The notes beneath the pieces were generated by a model. It was given only the letters and a program-made list of their open reading frames with translations, ran no database searches and had not been told where the DNA came from. Below are positions 16,527-24,252 of a stretch of 35,624 nucleotides of DNA, one piece after another. Both the position numbers and the translations under genes were made by a program. The stretch's first letter is position 1, and each line of letters begins with the position of its first letter. The stretch covers positions 1 to 35,624 of the forward strand of contig CAJTDC010000025.1 of NCBI GenBank assembly GCA_910575055.1. The letters run 5' to 3'. The DNA is from Clostridia bacterium (GTDB lineage: Bacteria > Bacillota > Clostridia > Lachnospirales > Anaerotignaceae).

Positions 16527-16736
16527 ATGAAAGAAGAATACGATTTTTCTAATGCAAAAAAAAATCCTTACGCAAAAAAATTAAAAAAACAAATCACAAT
16601 CAATATTGATACTGATACCATAGAATATTTTAAAAAACAGTCCGATATATCTGGTATTCCTTATCAAACACTTATCAATTTATATCTTACAGATTGTGCA
16701 GCAAACAACAAGCAATTACAAATTTCTTGGCAATAG
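16527..16736 (+). CDS. brnA: BrnA-family antitoxin (ribbon-helix-helix)
   Basis: 69 residues: N-terminal EEYDFSNAKKNPYAKKLKKQ followed by a ribbon-helix-helix domain (ITINIDTDTIEYFKKQSDISGIPYQTLINLYL). GAGGTG precedes the ATG, nine bases after brnT. BrnA binds BrnT and represses the shared promoter. It converges with the large terminase gene, whose stop is ten bases away. Confidence 0.9.
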   Translation: MKEEYDFSNAKKNPYAKKLKKQITINIDTDTIEYFKKQSDISGIPYQTLINLYLTDCAANNKQLQISWQ

Positions 16737-16746
16737 TACTAGGTGT

Positions 16747-18090
16747 TCATATCCAGCCATTTTCTCTATCTCTATCAGCAAAGTAACTTGGTGGTACAAT
16801 AGCTATATTGCCTTTTGTCAGTTCTGCAAAACCATTACTAGAAGCATCTGCCATATCTTTATATTTTCCCTCTGGAAAACTTTCTAGTTGTGATAAATAA
16901 CTTTCTGTCCAATCGGAAAGCAATACACATACATTGCCTTTTTCTGTACCTTGCAAGCCTATCCACTGTGCAGAAAAGGGTTCTGCTCTTGTTTCTTTGC
17001 TGCCAGACTCTCTTACCACTGACACCGAAAAACCAGAAAGTAATTTTATGTACTGTTCTGCTTGGTCTTTCCCCGCCTGTCCGGGGTCTTGCGACAATCT
17101 TATTTTGACATTTTTATACTTTGCTTTATCTGTTTTTGCTGTATTTAACACTGTTTGTCTTACTTCACTAGCGTTCATTCTCCTATTTATGACATCTGCT
17201 ATGACATAGCTTCTGTTTTTCCTTTTTCCTATCAATACCCCTGCAGTATATGCTGCACCACTTTCTGTATTTTTTCTATCTTCTGTTGCTGCAAAATCCC
17301 ACGCTCTTACCCATTGCTTTACATCATCTGGTATTTCTTCTATCAAATTGACTTTATTTCTTGGGAAATATAGCCCTGCTGCGGGCTTGATTTTCCAGTT
17401 GCCATATAATAGCCTTTCTCTTTCTACTAGGGAAAGTGCCTTTAAATTTGCCATATAGCTAGGGTCTTTTTCCATCAATATTTTGTTATCCTGCAATGTA
17501 CTGGATATAAATGTAACAGATTTCGGTTCTTCTTTTTCCTCTTCTGTTTTTAAATCAAACTGCTTACAAATTTCTTGTTTGCTATCTGCCCAATACAATA
17601 TATCATCACGTCTTATAAACCACCTTAATACACCACTTCTTTCTGGTATGGCATACCCTGTATTTTCATCCCACCACCAAGAAATAAACTCTGCTACCCA
17701 GCTTTCACTATCTGGATTACAAGTTGCTCTTACATAAGGCTTTACACCGCAAGTGGAGCGGTTTCTGGAAAGCATATAAAAAAACTGCTTTCTGCTAGTC
17801 ACTTTCATACCACTTTGAAATCGCCATACAGATACAGGATTTTTTACTGCCTTTCCGCCACAATAGGGATAAATATTACAGGCTGTATCCCAAAGACCAC
17901 CTTCTGCAAATATCTGATTGTTATTTTTTCTAAATATTACTGCTCCAAATTTTCCATTGTTGATATAGTGCAACGGCTCTAAAAGTAAAGCAAATGTTTT
18001 TCCTCCTCCTGCTGCACCTCCATAAATACAGATGTCAGCATTGCAAGACAAAAACCTCTCTTGTGCTCCTTTTTGTGGTCTAATTTCCAT
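16747..18090 (-). pseudogene. terminase large subunit with in-frame loss of the Walker B segment
   Basis: 447 residues from ATG 18090 (AGGGG nine bases upstream). The Walker A region is intact (CIYGGAAGGGKTFALLLEP). Relatives continue SGAKVxFAHL ... WQGxQIPxIxFDELTHFxxxQFFYMLSRNRS. Here SGMKVT joins directly to SRKQFFYMLSRNRSTCG, so about 30 residues including the FDELTH acidic pair are missing without a frame change. The C-terminal nuclease half is present (VRAWDFAATED, RLSQDPGQAGKDQAEQ, PFSAQWIGL). Without Walker B the packaging ATPase should be inactive. The gene is open but probably non-functional. Confidence 0.85.
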
Positions 18091-18095
18091 ACTAC

Positions 18096-18769
18096 TCAAC
18101 CCCTATCATTGTTGGGTAAATAAATATTTACTGCTGTTGTTTGTTCTGTTTGTTGGTTTTGTGTTTCTCCAAATTTCAAAAGCACTTCTAAACATTTCAT
18201 TTTTTGTTTTTTTGCTTTTTCGATTTCATTGTTATACCGCAATATCAATTCGTGTACTGCTACAGTATTTGTAGTGATTTCTTCTTGTGTGTGTAAACCT
18301 TCTGTCTTTTTTTTCTTGCTTACACCAGATACCACAAGTCCACCCGCTTTTTGTTCCAGTTCTTTTATTTTTTTCATAAACTTCAATATCTGCAAATCAC
18401 AAAACTTTATCATTTTTTTACATTCTTCTATTTCGTCTACTTCTTGTTGTAAAAAAAATTGCTGTTCTTGCTCTGATAAAAATTCAAATAACATTTTTTC
18501 GTAAATACCGTGTTTGATATGGTTTTTATTTCCCTTAGGAGCACCATAGCCTACTGCATTTTGATTTCCTTTTTTTGCTCCTTTTTTTGATTTTTTATTT
18601 GCAACGTTGCATTATTATATCCTTTCCATTTGTAACGATTTTTCCAGCAGCGAACTGTATCTTCCGAAATATGTAATTGTTCTGCAATCTCTTTTAATGT
18701 CAACGTTCCGCCACTTTCTACAAATAGTTTTTCTGCTTTTTCACAATCTGGATTTCTTACTTTTGGCAT
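18096..18769 (-). pseudogene. terminase small subunit, frame change at an A-run (possible programmed -1 shift)
   Basis: The first frame (from ATG 18769) gives the HTH domain MPKVRNPDCEKAEKLFVESGG ... HISEDTVRCWKNRYKWKGYN and stops at 18551. The -1 frame continues as GAKKGNQNAVGYGAPKGNKN, HIKHGIYEKMLFEFLSEQEQQ and so on to 18096, the standard middle and C-terminus of XtmA-type small terminases. The switch point contains two in-frame copies of A_AAA_AAG (18581-18587 and 18569-18575). Slippage by -1 at either copy gives the right frame. It may be a homopolymer indel or real recoding. It recognises pac sites for the large subunit. Confidence 0.82.
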
Positions 18770-18837
18770 TACATACCCACCACCTCATTTCTGTATTTGT
18801 TTGAATTTGAAAAATTATTTTTCCTATTACAACATAA

Positions 18838-18866
18838 TAAAAAAAGATAACCTCTATTGGCTATCT
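18838..18866 (-). terminator. terminator after the late regulator
   Basis: On the minus strand AGATAgCC / GGtTATCT with a short loop is followed by seven Ts. It separates the regulator gene from the small terminase. Confidence 0.55.
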
Positions 18867-18925
18867 CTTTATAAAAGCTTGGGGGCTTTTGATAAAATTT
18901 TATGTTAGTATCATAACACATATTT

Positions 18926-19525
18926 CTATAAAAAAAGTCCCAACTTTGTCTCATTTTGTTGCAATTTTGTTTCATTTTGTTTCACGTTTTTTTCAAACAC
19001 TCCATTATACTCCATCATTTTATACAGCCACTCGTATATTTCTTGAAAACTGCGACACATTGTTAATTTTGATAAATGTAGTAAAAATGCCACTTGTGTT
19101 ACACTTTTTTTATATTTATATTTGTATTCTAATATCTTTTTACTTTCTTCATTTAACATATGAATATAAAATGCCGTTTCTTCTTGACCATCTTCTAGCT
19201 TCTGTATTTCCATTTTTAAGCCCACTATTTCATTTTGTGTTCTACAATATGCACTCTCCAAACTGTTATAAATTGCTTCAATATTTCTTTCCATAGGACT
19301 TTGTGACAATGCTCCACTTTTACTACCTATACCATCATATTTTACTGCCTGCAAATCTGTATTTAATGAAACAGGCAATATAGCACTGTTTCTGTCATTG
19401 TCTATTTCTTGTAATCTTTTCCTCAATCTTTCTAATTTCTCATTCTTCCATACAATCACTTTTTCTGTATAATAATACTGTTCTATTTTCTTTTTGACTT
19501 CTGCTAGTTCCTTTTTGTTTATCAA
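18926..19525 (-). CDS. ArpU-like phage late transcription regulator
   Basis: 199 residues from TTG 19525. The N-terminal 130 residues are helical coiled coil (EQYYYTEKVIVWKNEKLERLRKRLQEID, YCRTQNEIVGLKMEIQKLED). The C-terminal part (LEYKYKYKKSVTQVAFLLHLSKLTMCRSFQEIYEWLYKMM) is the sigma-region-4-like HTH of ArpU/RinA-type regulators. Such proteins sit just before terminase and switch on late genes, as here. The last 20 residues contain a KQNETKLQQNETKLG repeat. Confidence 0.7.
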   Translation of the reverse strand: MINKKELAEVKKKIEQYYYTEKVIVWKNEKLERLRKRLQEIDNDRNSAILPVSLNTDLQAVKYDGIGSKSGALSQSPMERNIEAIYNSLESAYCRTQNEIVGLKMEIQKLEDGQEETAFYIHMLNEESKKILEYKYKYKKSVTQVAFLLHLSKLTMCRSFQEIYEWLYKMMEYNGVFEKNVKQNETKLQQNETKLGLFL

Positions 19526-19538
19526 GACTTCCGCCCCC

Positions 19539-19601
19539 TTGTTTATACCAATAGAATATGATATACTTTTGTTGATGAGGTGGGGCGAAAGCCCCTTTTT
19601 T
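19539..19601 (+). other. plus-strand promoter placed directly before a strong terminator
   Basis: TTGTTT (19539-19544), 17 bases, TATACT (19562-19567), then GGGGC-GAAA-GCCCC-TTTTTT (19582-19601). The predicted transcript is only about 27 nt. No plus-strand gene ends here. The hairpin has no T-run on the minus strand, so it is not a terminator for the early operon. Confidence 0.45.
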
Positions 19602-19602
19602 A

Positions 19603-19830
19603 TTATTTCACCACTTTAAACCTATACATTTGCTTTACATCTGGATACTTTATTTTATCTACTTCAGATGCAAACATATCATAGGGTCTAGCATAAACTT
19701 TATTGTCATATAACGCTTGATATATCACAAATTTTTCTCCTGTTTCGGTATGTTCTGCAATCGCTATGACACGATATAGTTTGCCCTTGAAATGCTTGTA
19801 TCTTTTTCTTGGAAAAATCCTTCTTTTCAT
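19603..19830 (-). CDS. DUF1653-like small protein
   Basis: 75 residues: [48 protein letters not shown], the DUF1653 pattern (KHFKGxxYxV, HTETxExxVxYxALY, RPxxMFxxxV). It overlaps the MazG-like gene by four bases (ATGA), so translation is coupled. The domain is common in Firmicute phages and hosts; its function is not known to me. Confidence 0.8.
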   Translation of the reverse strand: MKRRIFPRKRYKHFKGKLYRVIAIAEHTETGEKFVIYQALYDNKVYARPYDMFASEVDKIKYPDVKQMYRFKVVK

Positions 19831-20102
19831 TGTTCCTTTGCCTGCCTTATCCTTTCTAACTGTCTATTTATTTTATATTCCATTACTTTTTCTACTTCTT
19901 CCTCACAATCTAACAAATAAAGCATCTGTTTTAGCATAATCTGTACATCTGCTATTTCTTCTATTGTATTCTCTCGACTTTCTAACTTCACTAATGCTTG
20001 TATCAGTTCTGCACATTCCTCAATGGTTTTATTTAGCTGATTATCCAATCCATAATTATCAGCTATTTTCTGTATGTTTTGTTCTATTTCTTGTTCTGTC
20101 AT
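19827..20102 (-). CDS. MazG-like nucleotide pyrophosphohydrolase
   Basis: 91 residues from ATG 20102 (AGGTGA upstream); a GTG at 20159 would add 19 residues. The motif [38 protein letters not shown] carries the EExxE ... ExxD metal-binding set of all-alpha NTP pyrophosphatases. It probably hydrolyses non-canonical or alarmone nucleotides during replication. It is part of the early operon, between a Cys-rich gene and the DUF1653-like gene. Confidence 0.8.
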   Translation of the reverse strand: MTEQEIEQNIQKIADNYGLDNQLNKTIEECAELIQALVKLESRENTIEEIADVQIMLKQMLYLLDCEEEVEKVMEYKINRQLERIRQAKEQ

Positions 20103-20178
20103 AATTATACTTTCACCTGCTATCTTTCGACCATCTCGTGAAAATTCTTTTATTTTCACTCATTTTATATCCTTCTTT

Positions 20179-20337
20179 CTATTTTGCTACTCCACATTTA
20201 TCAGGACTATTTTGACAAACCACTGGACAATTCTGTTTATATTTACAATCCGTGCAACAAATATAATCTTTATATTCTTTTAATTTAGGACAAGCACTTT
20301 TTAAGGCACATCTTTTTCGTCTTATTCCTTTTGGCAT
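20179..20337 (-). CDS. 52-aa cysteine-rich protein
   Basis: ATG at 20337 inside the end of the RusA remnant (16-base overlap). Eight cysteines in CALKSAC, ICCTDC, QNC, VVC and KCG spacing suggest a small zinc-binding fold. Sequence begins MPKGIRRKRCALKSACPKLK. Cys-rich ORFs of this type occur in early regions of Clostridial phages; function unknown. Translation is likely coupled, as the ribosome site is weak. Confidence 0.65.
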   Translation of the reverse strand: MPKGIRRKRCALKSACPKLKEYKDYICCTDCKYKQNCPVVCQNSPDKCGVAK

Positions 20338-20555
20338 AGTACCACTTCTTTCTCTACTTCTTGCACTGTAACCTCTATTCTAGGCACATCACTATAAAAT
20401 TTTTCAATGCTCATTTTTATCAGGCATTTATCATCTTTGTAGCAAACGCCGTTTAAGGCATCTGCTACAGCTTTTAATATACTTTCTTTGCCTTTTGGCT
20501 CGCCCTCTACTGTAAAGTCTATTTTCTTAATCTCCAATTTCTGCCCTCTTCCCAT
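20322..20555 (-). pseudogene. rusA: RusA Holliday-junction resolvase with in-frame core deletion
   Basis: 77 residues where the family has about 120-140. The start of the fold (KKIDFTVEGEPKGK) is joined directly to its last third (ILKAVADALNGVCYKDDKCLIKMSIEKFYSDVPRIEVTV). The intervening 50-70 residues, ending with the PDxDN catalytic aspartates, are gone without changing frame. Only the later DD pair remains, so resolvase activity is not expected. It overlaps the DnaC-like gene in the early operon. Confidence 0.8.
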
Positions 20556-21334
20556 AATATAATATTGTTGTAGCCTTTTGCTTTTTCGTGTATTCTGCTA
20601 CCAATTGCCTCATCAATTTCTATCAAATCATCCACTGTTTTTTCGCTTGAAATAATTGTAATCAAGCCTTTATTCACGTATCTATAGTTAATGATTTCAA
20701 ATGCTGTCCTAATATCTGCTTCACTTGGACGTTTGCCTTTTTCTGTTTTAAAAAAGTCATCTATGTAAAGCACCTGTGTAGTAAGCAAAGGATTGATGAG
20801 TCTTTGATAGTTCTCATCGTCCATTTTATTGGCTTTTAGTTTTACAATTTCATTTGCCCAAAGTATATATTTTACAGATTTTCCTTGATTGATAAATTCC
20901 CCTAATATTGCGGTACAAATATGTGTTTTACCACAACCTACTTGTCCCCCTACAAAAAACCATTTGCTTTTTTCCTTTAAAAACTTTAACGCCTTTTGCT
21001 TTAATTTTTGCTGCCATTGTTCTGTTATCTGAAAACTTTCAAATGTGTATTTCTCTATGCTTTCTGCAATACCTGTTTTTTGAAGTTGCTGCATAGCAAT
21101 TTCTTTTTCAAAACAACTGCATCTTTTTGAATACAAATTCCCATTTATAAATGCTATTAAGTGACGTTCTCCTCTACAAATGGGACATTCTCCTTCTTTG
21201 ATTGCCTTATAGGGATGTATAGCACGCCATTGTATTTCTTGTGGCTCTTTATTTGTTTCTGCTTTACGTTCTTTCAACATTTTTTGCATTCTCTCTTTTA
21301 TTTTTTCAATATCATTTTTATAGCACATCTCCAT
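20519..21334 (-). CDS. DnaC-like helicase loader ATPase
   Basis: 271 residues from ATG 21334 (MEMCYKNDIEK). N-terminal zinc finger CPICRGERHLIAFINGNLYSKRCSC, then AAA+ core with Walker A GGQVGCGKTH, Walker B VLYIDDFFK, sensor region ITIISSEKTVDDL and arginine-finger stretch GSRIHEKAK. It loads the host replicative helicase at the phage origin together with the upstream initiator. It overlaps that gene's end by 17 bases. Intact. Confidence 0.88.
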   Translation of the reverse strand: MEMCYKNDIEKIKERMQKMLKERKAETNKEPQEIQWRAIHPYKAIKEGECPICRGERHLIAFINGNLYSKRCSCFEKEIAMQQLQKTGIAESIEKYTFESFQITEQWQQKLKQKALKFLKEKSKWFFVGGQVGCGKTHICTAILGEFINQGKSVKYILWANEIVKLKANKMDDENYQRLINPLLTTQVLYIDDFFKTEKGKRPSEADIRTAFEIINYRYVNKGLITIISSEKTVDDLIEIDEAIGSRIHEKAKGYNNIILWEEGRNWRLRK

Positions 21335-22078
21335 ATTGCTGTTGTGTTTGCGGAGATGGTCCATTTGCTCCATAACTTCCGTAATTTGTTCCATAGCTTT
21401 GACCTCTCTTTCCTTCTGTTATTTTTTCCCACAATATCCCTTGATAATTATTTGCTATCGCCATATCTATTACATTTATAACAGCTTTCTCTCCATATTT
21501 CGCACACTCATTTTGTATTTGAGAAAGCAAACGACGCAACCCTGTGGGTTGATAATCTTGTCGTTTTTCCTTTTTGTACCTCAACCACTCATTTACTTTT
21601 TTCTGTAGTTCTGGTGGGTAAACAAAGCTGTTTCGTATCTCTCTACATTGCTGTTGTTTTGTTTTTTCCTCCCCCTGTGCAGCTTGCTGCACTTTCCCCT
21701 CGGGGGGTAAGGGGGGATTAATTACTTCGTTTTGTTTTGTTTATTAATGGTATTGGTTTGTGTATTGGTTTGTGTATTGGTTTGTGTCTCTTTAAGAGAC
21801 ACAAAGGAATGTATTTGATATAGCGTTGATTGTTTTCCTGTTCTAGTTCTAAAAGAAATCAATCCTTTATTTTGTAACATTGTTCTTGCACGATAAATCG
21901 CTTGTTTTTCTAAACCTGTTTTAGTAGATAGCACCACGATAGCTACCGTAAAAGTATCCTGCCAGCCAGTTTTATTTGCTATGTGCATCAAAGCGTGCCA
22001 TAGTACAATTGCTGGCGTTGACAGTTGGTTCACTTCGAGCCAATCGTAAAATGCTTTTATTTCTAAAAGATAATTCAT
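21318..22078 (-). pseudogene. phage replication initiator/organiser, split by a frameshift
   Basis: The first frame (22078-21722, MNYLLEIKAFYDWLEVNQLSTPAIVLWHALMHIANKTGW, TGLEKQAIYRARTMLQNKGLI) is the winged-helix N-terminus. The second (to 21318: YPPELQKKVNEWLRYKKEKRQDYQPTGLRRLLSQIQ, YGEKAVINVIDMAIANNYQGILWE) is the DnaD-like C-terminus. The second frame reads back through EVINPPLPPEGKVQQAAQG, joining the first within an A-rich stretch near 21730 (-1 shift). A one-base indel in an A4 run is likely. The linker DNA carries the candidate replication origin. Confidence 0.78.
21751..21805. repeat. candidate phage replication origin: three iterons plus a 25-bp palindrome
   Basis: TATTGGTTTGTG is repeated three times with no gap (21751-21762, 21763-21774, 21775-21786). 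It runs into a palindrome with 12-base arms TTTGTGTCTCTT and AAGAGACACAAA around a single T (21781-21805). Iterons inside the initiator gene are the usual origin layout in temperate Firmicute phages. The repeat also encodes QTNTQTNTQTNT. Confidence 0.65.
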
Positions 22079-22089
22079 TTTTTCACCCG

Positions 22090-22180
22090 CTTTTCTTTAT
22101 TCAATTTTCAATGTGCAAAATTCTGCTACCTGCAATCATACAAGTAGCAGCTATTATTCTGTTTTCAAGGTACAAACTTT
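22090..22180 (-). promoter_or_regulatory. leader with hairpin and two TTGAAAA-N2-GAATAA repeats
   Basis: Between the nuclease and initiator genes the minus strand reads CCTTGAAAACAGAATAA, then a hairpin (CTGCTAC / GTAGCAG), then CATTGAAAATTGAATAA. The repeated element recalls processing or antitermination leaders near rRNA genes of Firmicutes. No T-run follows the hairpin, so it is not a simple terminator. Confidence 0.4.
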
Positions 22181-22195
22181 TTATTTCATATCAAC

Positions 22196-22711
22196 TTACT
22201 TTGTAATCCATTTTTCCATACTATAACCATTTGCATTTATCCATATCATAAACTGGTTAACTGTTGTCATGATTGGTTCTATTTCTTGTCTTGTATAATC
22301 TTCTCTATACAAATTTTCTACACTAAATTTATCTGTATTACTTATGATATAAGACATTTTTTGTGCTTCTGGTATCAATTCCAGATACATTGCTGTTTGT
22401 GGATTTTCTAAAAATTTACCTGTTTCATAATTTGCAGTATATTTGTAATCATATATAACACCTGCTTTAATACAATCCATACGTCCATATAATAAGTAAT
22501 CTCCTATTACCTTTTTTGCTGTTACTTGAAACATACCACCTCTTGTTTCTTTGAAATTCTGTTCGCACCATTTCTCAAATACAAACCCTGTTTCAATCGC
22601 CTTTGTAGCAGGTGTTGAAACTCTTTCCAACACCTTTTGAAATTGTTCTATATTTCCACTATTGAGCAGATACCTCCAACTGTTGAGCAGGCTCGCTGTT
22701 ATCAGGTACAT
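22196..22711 (-). CDS. PD-(D/E)XK exonuclease of the phage recombination module
   Basis: 171 residues, ATG 22711 with AAGGAGGT. Start ITASLLNSWRYLLN, then FEKWCEQNF, GDYLLYGRMDCIKAGVIYDYKYTANYETGKF: the Asp of GRMD and the D-x-K of YDYKYT form the nuclease core. TAMYLELIPEAQKMSYII follows. It overlaps the Sak4-like ATPase gene by 53 bases. The pair probably makes and anneals single strands for phage recombination. Intact. Confidence 0.78.
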   Translation of the reverse strand: MYLITASLLNSWRYLLNSGNIEQFQKVLERVSTPATKAIETGFVFEKWCEQNFKETRGGMFQVTAKKVIGDYLLYGRMDCIKAGVIYDYKYTANYETGKFLENPQTAMYLELIPEAQKMSYIISNTDKFSVENLYREDYTRQEIEPIMTTVNQFMIWINANGYSMEKWITK

Positions 22712-23756
22712 ACTTTTTTACCTCCTTATCATATACTACTAAAGCAGATGTTTTTACTTCTTGTTTTTCTTGACTGCTTTTTTCTTCATTGTCCTCTGTT
22801 TTTTTGCTTTCCTCTTCTTTTTTTACTTCTGTTTCTTCTGGAGGTAATTTATATCTTTTTGTTTCACTATCATATACATAGCCTTCTTTTTTTACTTTTT
22901 CCTTAAACTTTGCTCTTAACTCTACTTTACTTGTTAATATGTGATTTGTGTTTGCAATTTGCTTCATCAATTCATTAATTTCTGTATGCTCAAAATCAAA
23001 ACTTTCCATTAATGCTTCATAAGCTAATTTTTCTTTCTCAAATATTTCTGTTTCTTTTTCTATATTTTTTTGTACCTCTCCAAATAACTTTGTTAAAAAA
23101 TCATTTTTATTTTCTGCTTGTAATTCTTTTATTCTTCTAATGCCTTGTATACCATGTGTTCCCTTTGCAAAATATCTCTCACAATTTGTAAATCCTATTG
23201 TTCTTTCATTTCCTTGCATTTCCATAAATCCACCTAAATCCATAGGCTGCCATACATCATTTTTTGTTTTTCCTTCTATCAATATCCTTAATCGGGTATT
23301 TTCTCCATCTTTTTCTTCTTTTGCATGAAATATAATTACAATGTGTTTTTTTAATTCATAATAAGCCTTGTCCATCAATCTTTTAAATTCCCTGCCTGCT
23401 GCACCATACCCTTGTAATGTCAAATCTCCATTCCTTTTACCATTTTTAGCATCTTGTTGTATCAAATATGGTTTCATTAAATCAAACAGTGCTCCACCTG
23501 TATCAAATACAAGTGTTTCATATTCTTTTAAATTCTCTGGCTTTAAATCATCTAATAGTTCTTGGTAACTATTTGGTTGTATGGTATCTGCTCTATGTTT
23601 CGGGTTTACACGAGTTGCACCAAAATCTGTATCTATATGTAATGGCTTTGGTGCAGAAAGTCCTACTGTCGTTTTTCCTATTCCAGGAAATCCTGCAATT
23701 AATATTCTTATTCTAATGTTCTCTTTTTGTACCAATTCACTTGCTTTTTTTATCAT
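22659..23756 (-). CDS. Sak4-like recombinase ATPase (AAA_24)
   Basis: 365 residues. Walker A AGFPGIGKTTVGL, Walker B region ETLVFDTGGALFDL, and HIVIIFHAKEEKDGENTRLRILIEGKTKNDV are typical of Sak4 single-strand annealing proteins (RecA-fold, AAA_24). The C-terminal 90 residues are charged and probably disordered (EVKKEEESKKTEDNEEKSS). It is coupled to the exonuclease downstream. Intact. Confidence 0.82.
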   Translation of the reverse strand: MIKKASELVQKENIRIRILIAGFPGIGKTTVGLSAPKPLHIDTDFGATRVNPKHRADTIQPNSYQELLDDLKPENLKEYETLVFDTGGALFDLMKPYLIQQDAKNGKRNGDLTLQGYGAAGREFKRLMDKAYYELKKHIVIIFHAKEEKDGENTRLRILIEGKTKNDVWQPMDLGGFMEMQGNERTIGFTNCERYFAKGTHGIQGIRRIKELQAENKNDFLTKLFGEVQKNIEKETEIFEKEKLAYEALMESFDFEHTEINELMKQIANTNHILTSKVELRAKFKEKVKKEGYVYDSETKRYKLPPEETEVKKEEESKKTEDNEEKSSQEKQEVKTSALVVYDKEVKKYVPDNSEPAQQLEVSAQ

Positions 23757-23844
23757 TGTATTTTCCTCCCTTTTGTGCTACACTAATGTTAATTCTTAAA
23801 TTGTTCAGCCCCTTTTGGAAAGCCACTTCCTTAGGGGCATTTTT

Positions 23845-24048
23845 TTATGCAAATTTCGAGTGGTCATATAACCAATCTAATGCACACCCTTCACAAAATT
23901 CCTTATAACCTCCATCAAAAATTTCAAACACTGGTTCTCCACTGCCAATCTTTTGCTCACATTTATCACATATATATTCTGTAGTTTCTTCTTTAGGAGA
24001 TAGCCAGCTTTCTTCTCCTTGCATAAATCCTATATCCATTACATTCAT
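23845..24048 (-). CDS. small zinc-ribbon-like protein
   Basis: 67 residues from ATG 24048, with GGAGGT seven bases upstream (a longer frame to 24063 is less likely). Two CxxC pairs (CDKC at mid, CEGC near the end) and a W-rich tail LDWLYDHSKFA suggest a zinc ribbon. Function unknown; early phage operon. Confidence 0.65.
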   Translation of the reverse strand: MNVMDIGFMQGEESWLSPKEETTEYICDKCEQKIGSGEPVFEIFDGGYKEFCEGCALDWLYDHSKFA

Positions 24049-24053
24049 TACTT

Positions 24054-24230
24054 TTACCTCCATTCCATTCTATCTAGCAGCCACCATATTATTATGGCTG
24101 CTAATATTGCTGCTATGTATTCCCCGCCTATTGCCTTGTAGCCCCTCTGTGTATAAGCAATGTCACTTGCAAATAACAGTGTACTACTTCCTACGGCAAT
24201 ACTTTCCAATATCTGTATTATTCTTTTCAT
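24054..24230 (-). CDS. 58-aa membrane protein
   Basis: ATG 24230 behind AGAAGGAA; sequence begins MKRIIQILESIAVGSSTLLF and ends with a clear membrane helix (EYIAAILAAIIIWWLL). The stop overlaps the ribosome site of the next gene. Probably a small early membrane protein; function unknown. Confidence 0.65.
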   Translation of the reverse strand: MKRIIQILESIAVGSSTLLFASDIAYTQRGYKAIGGEYIAAILAAIIIWWLLDRMEWR

Positions 24231-24252
24231 ATTGTTTCCTTCTTTTTAACGT

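Noticed and set aside
18769-18975. Minus-strand 68-codon frame between the small terminase and the late regulator
   Set aside because: No ribosome site, no homology recognised, and a terminator lies within it; composition is like intergenic DNA.
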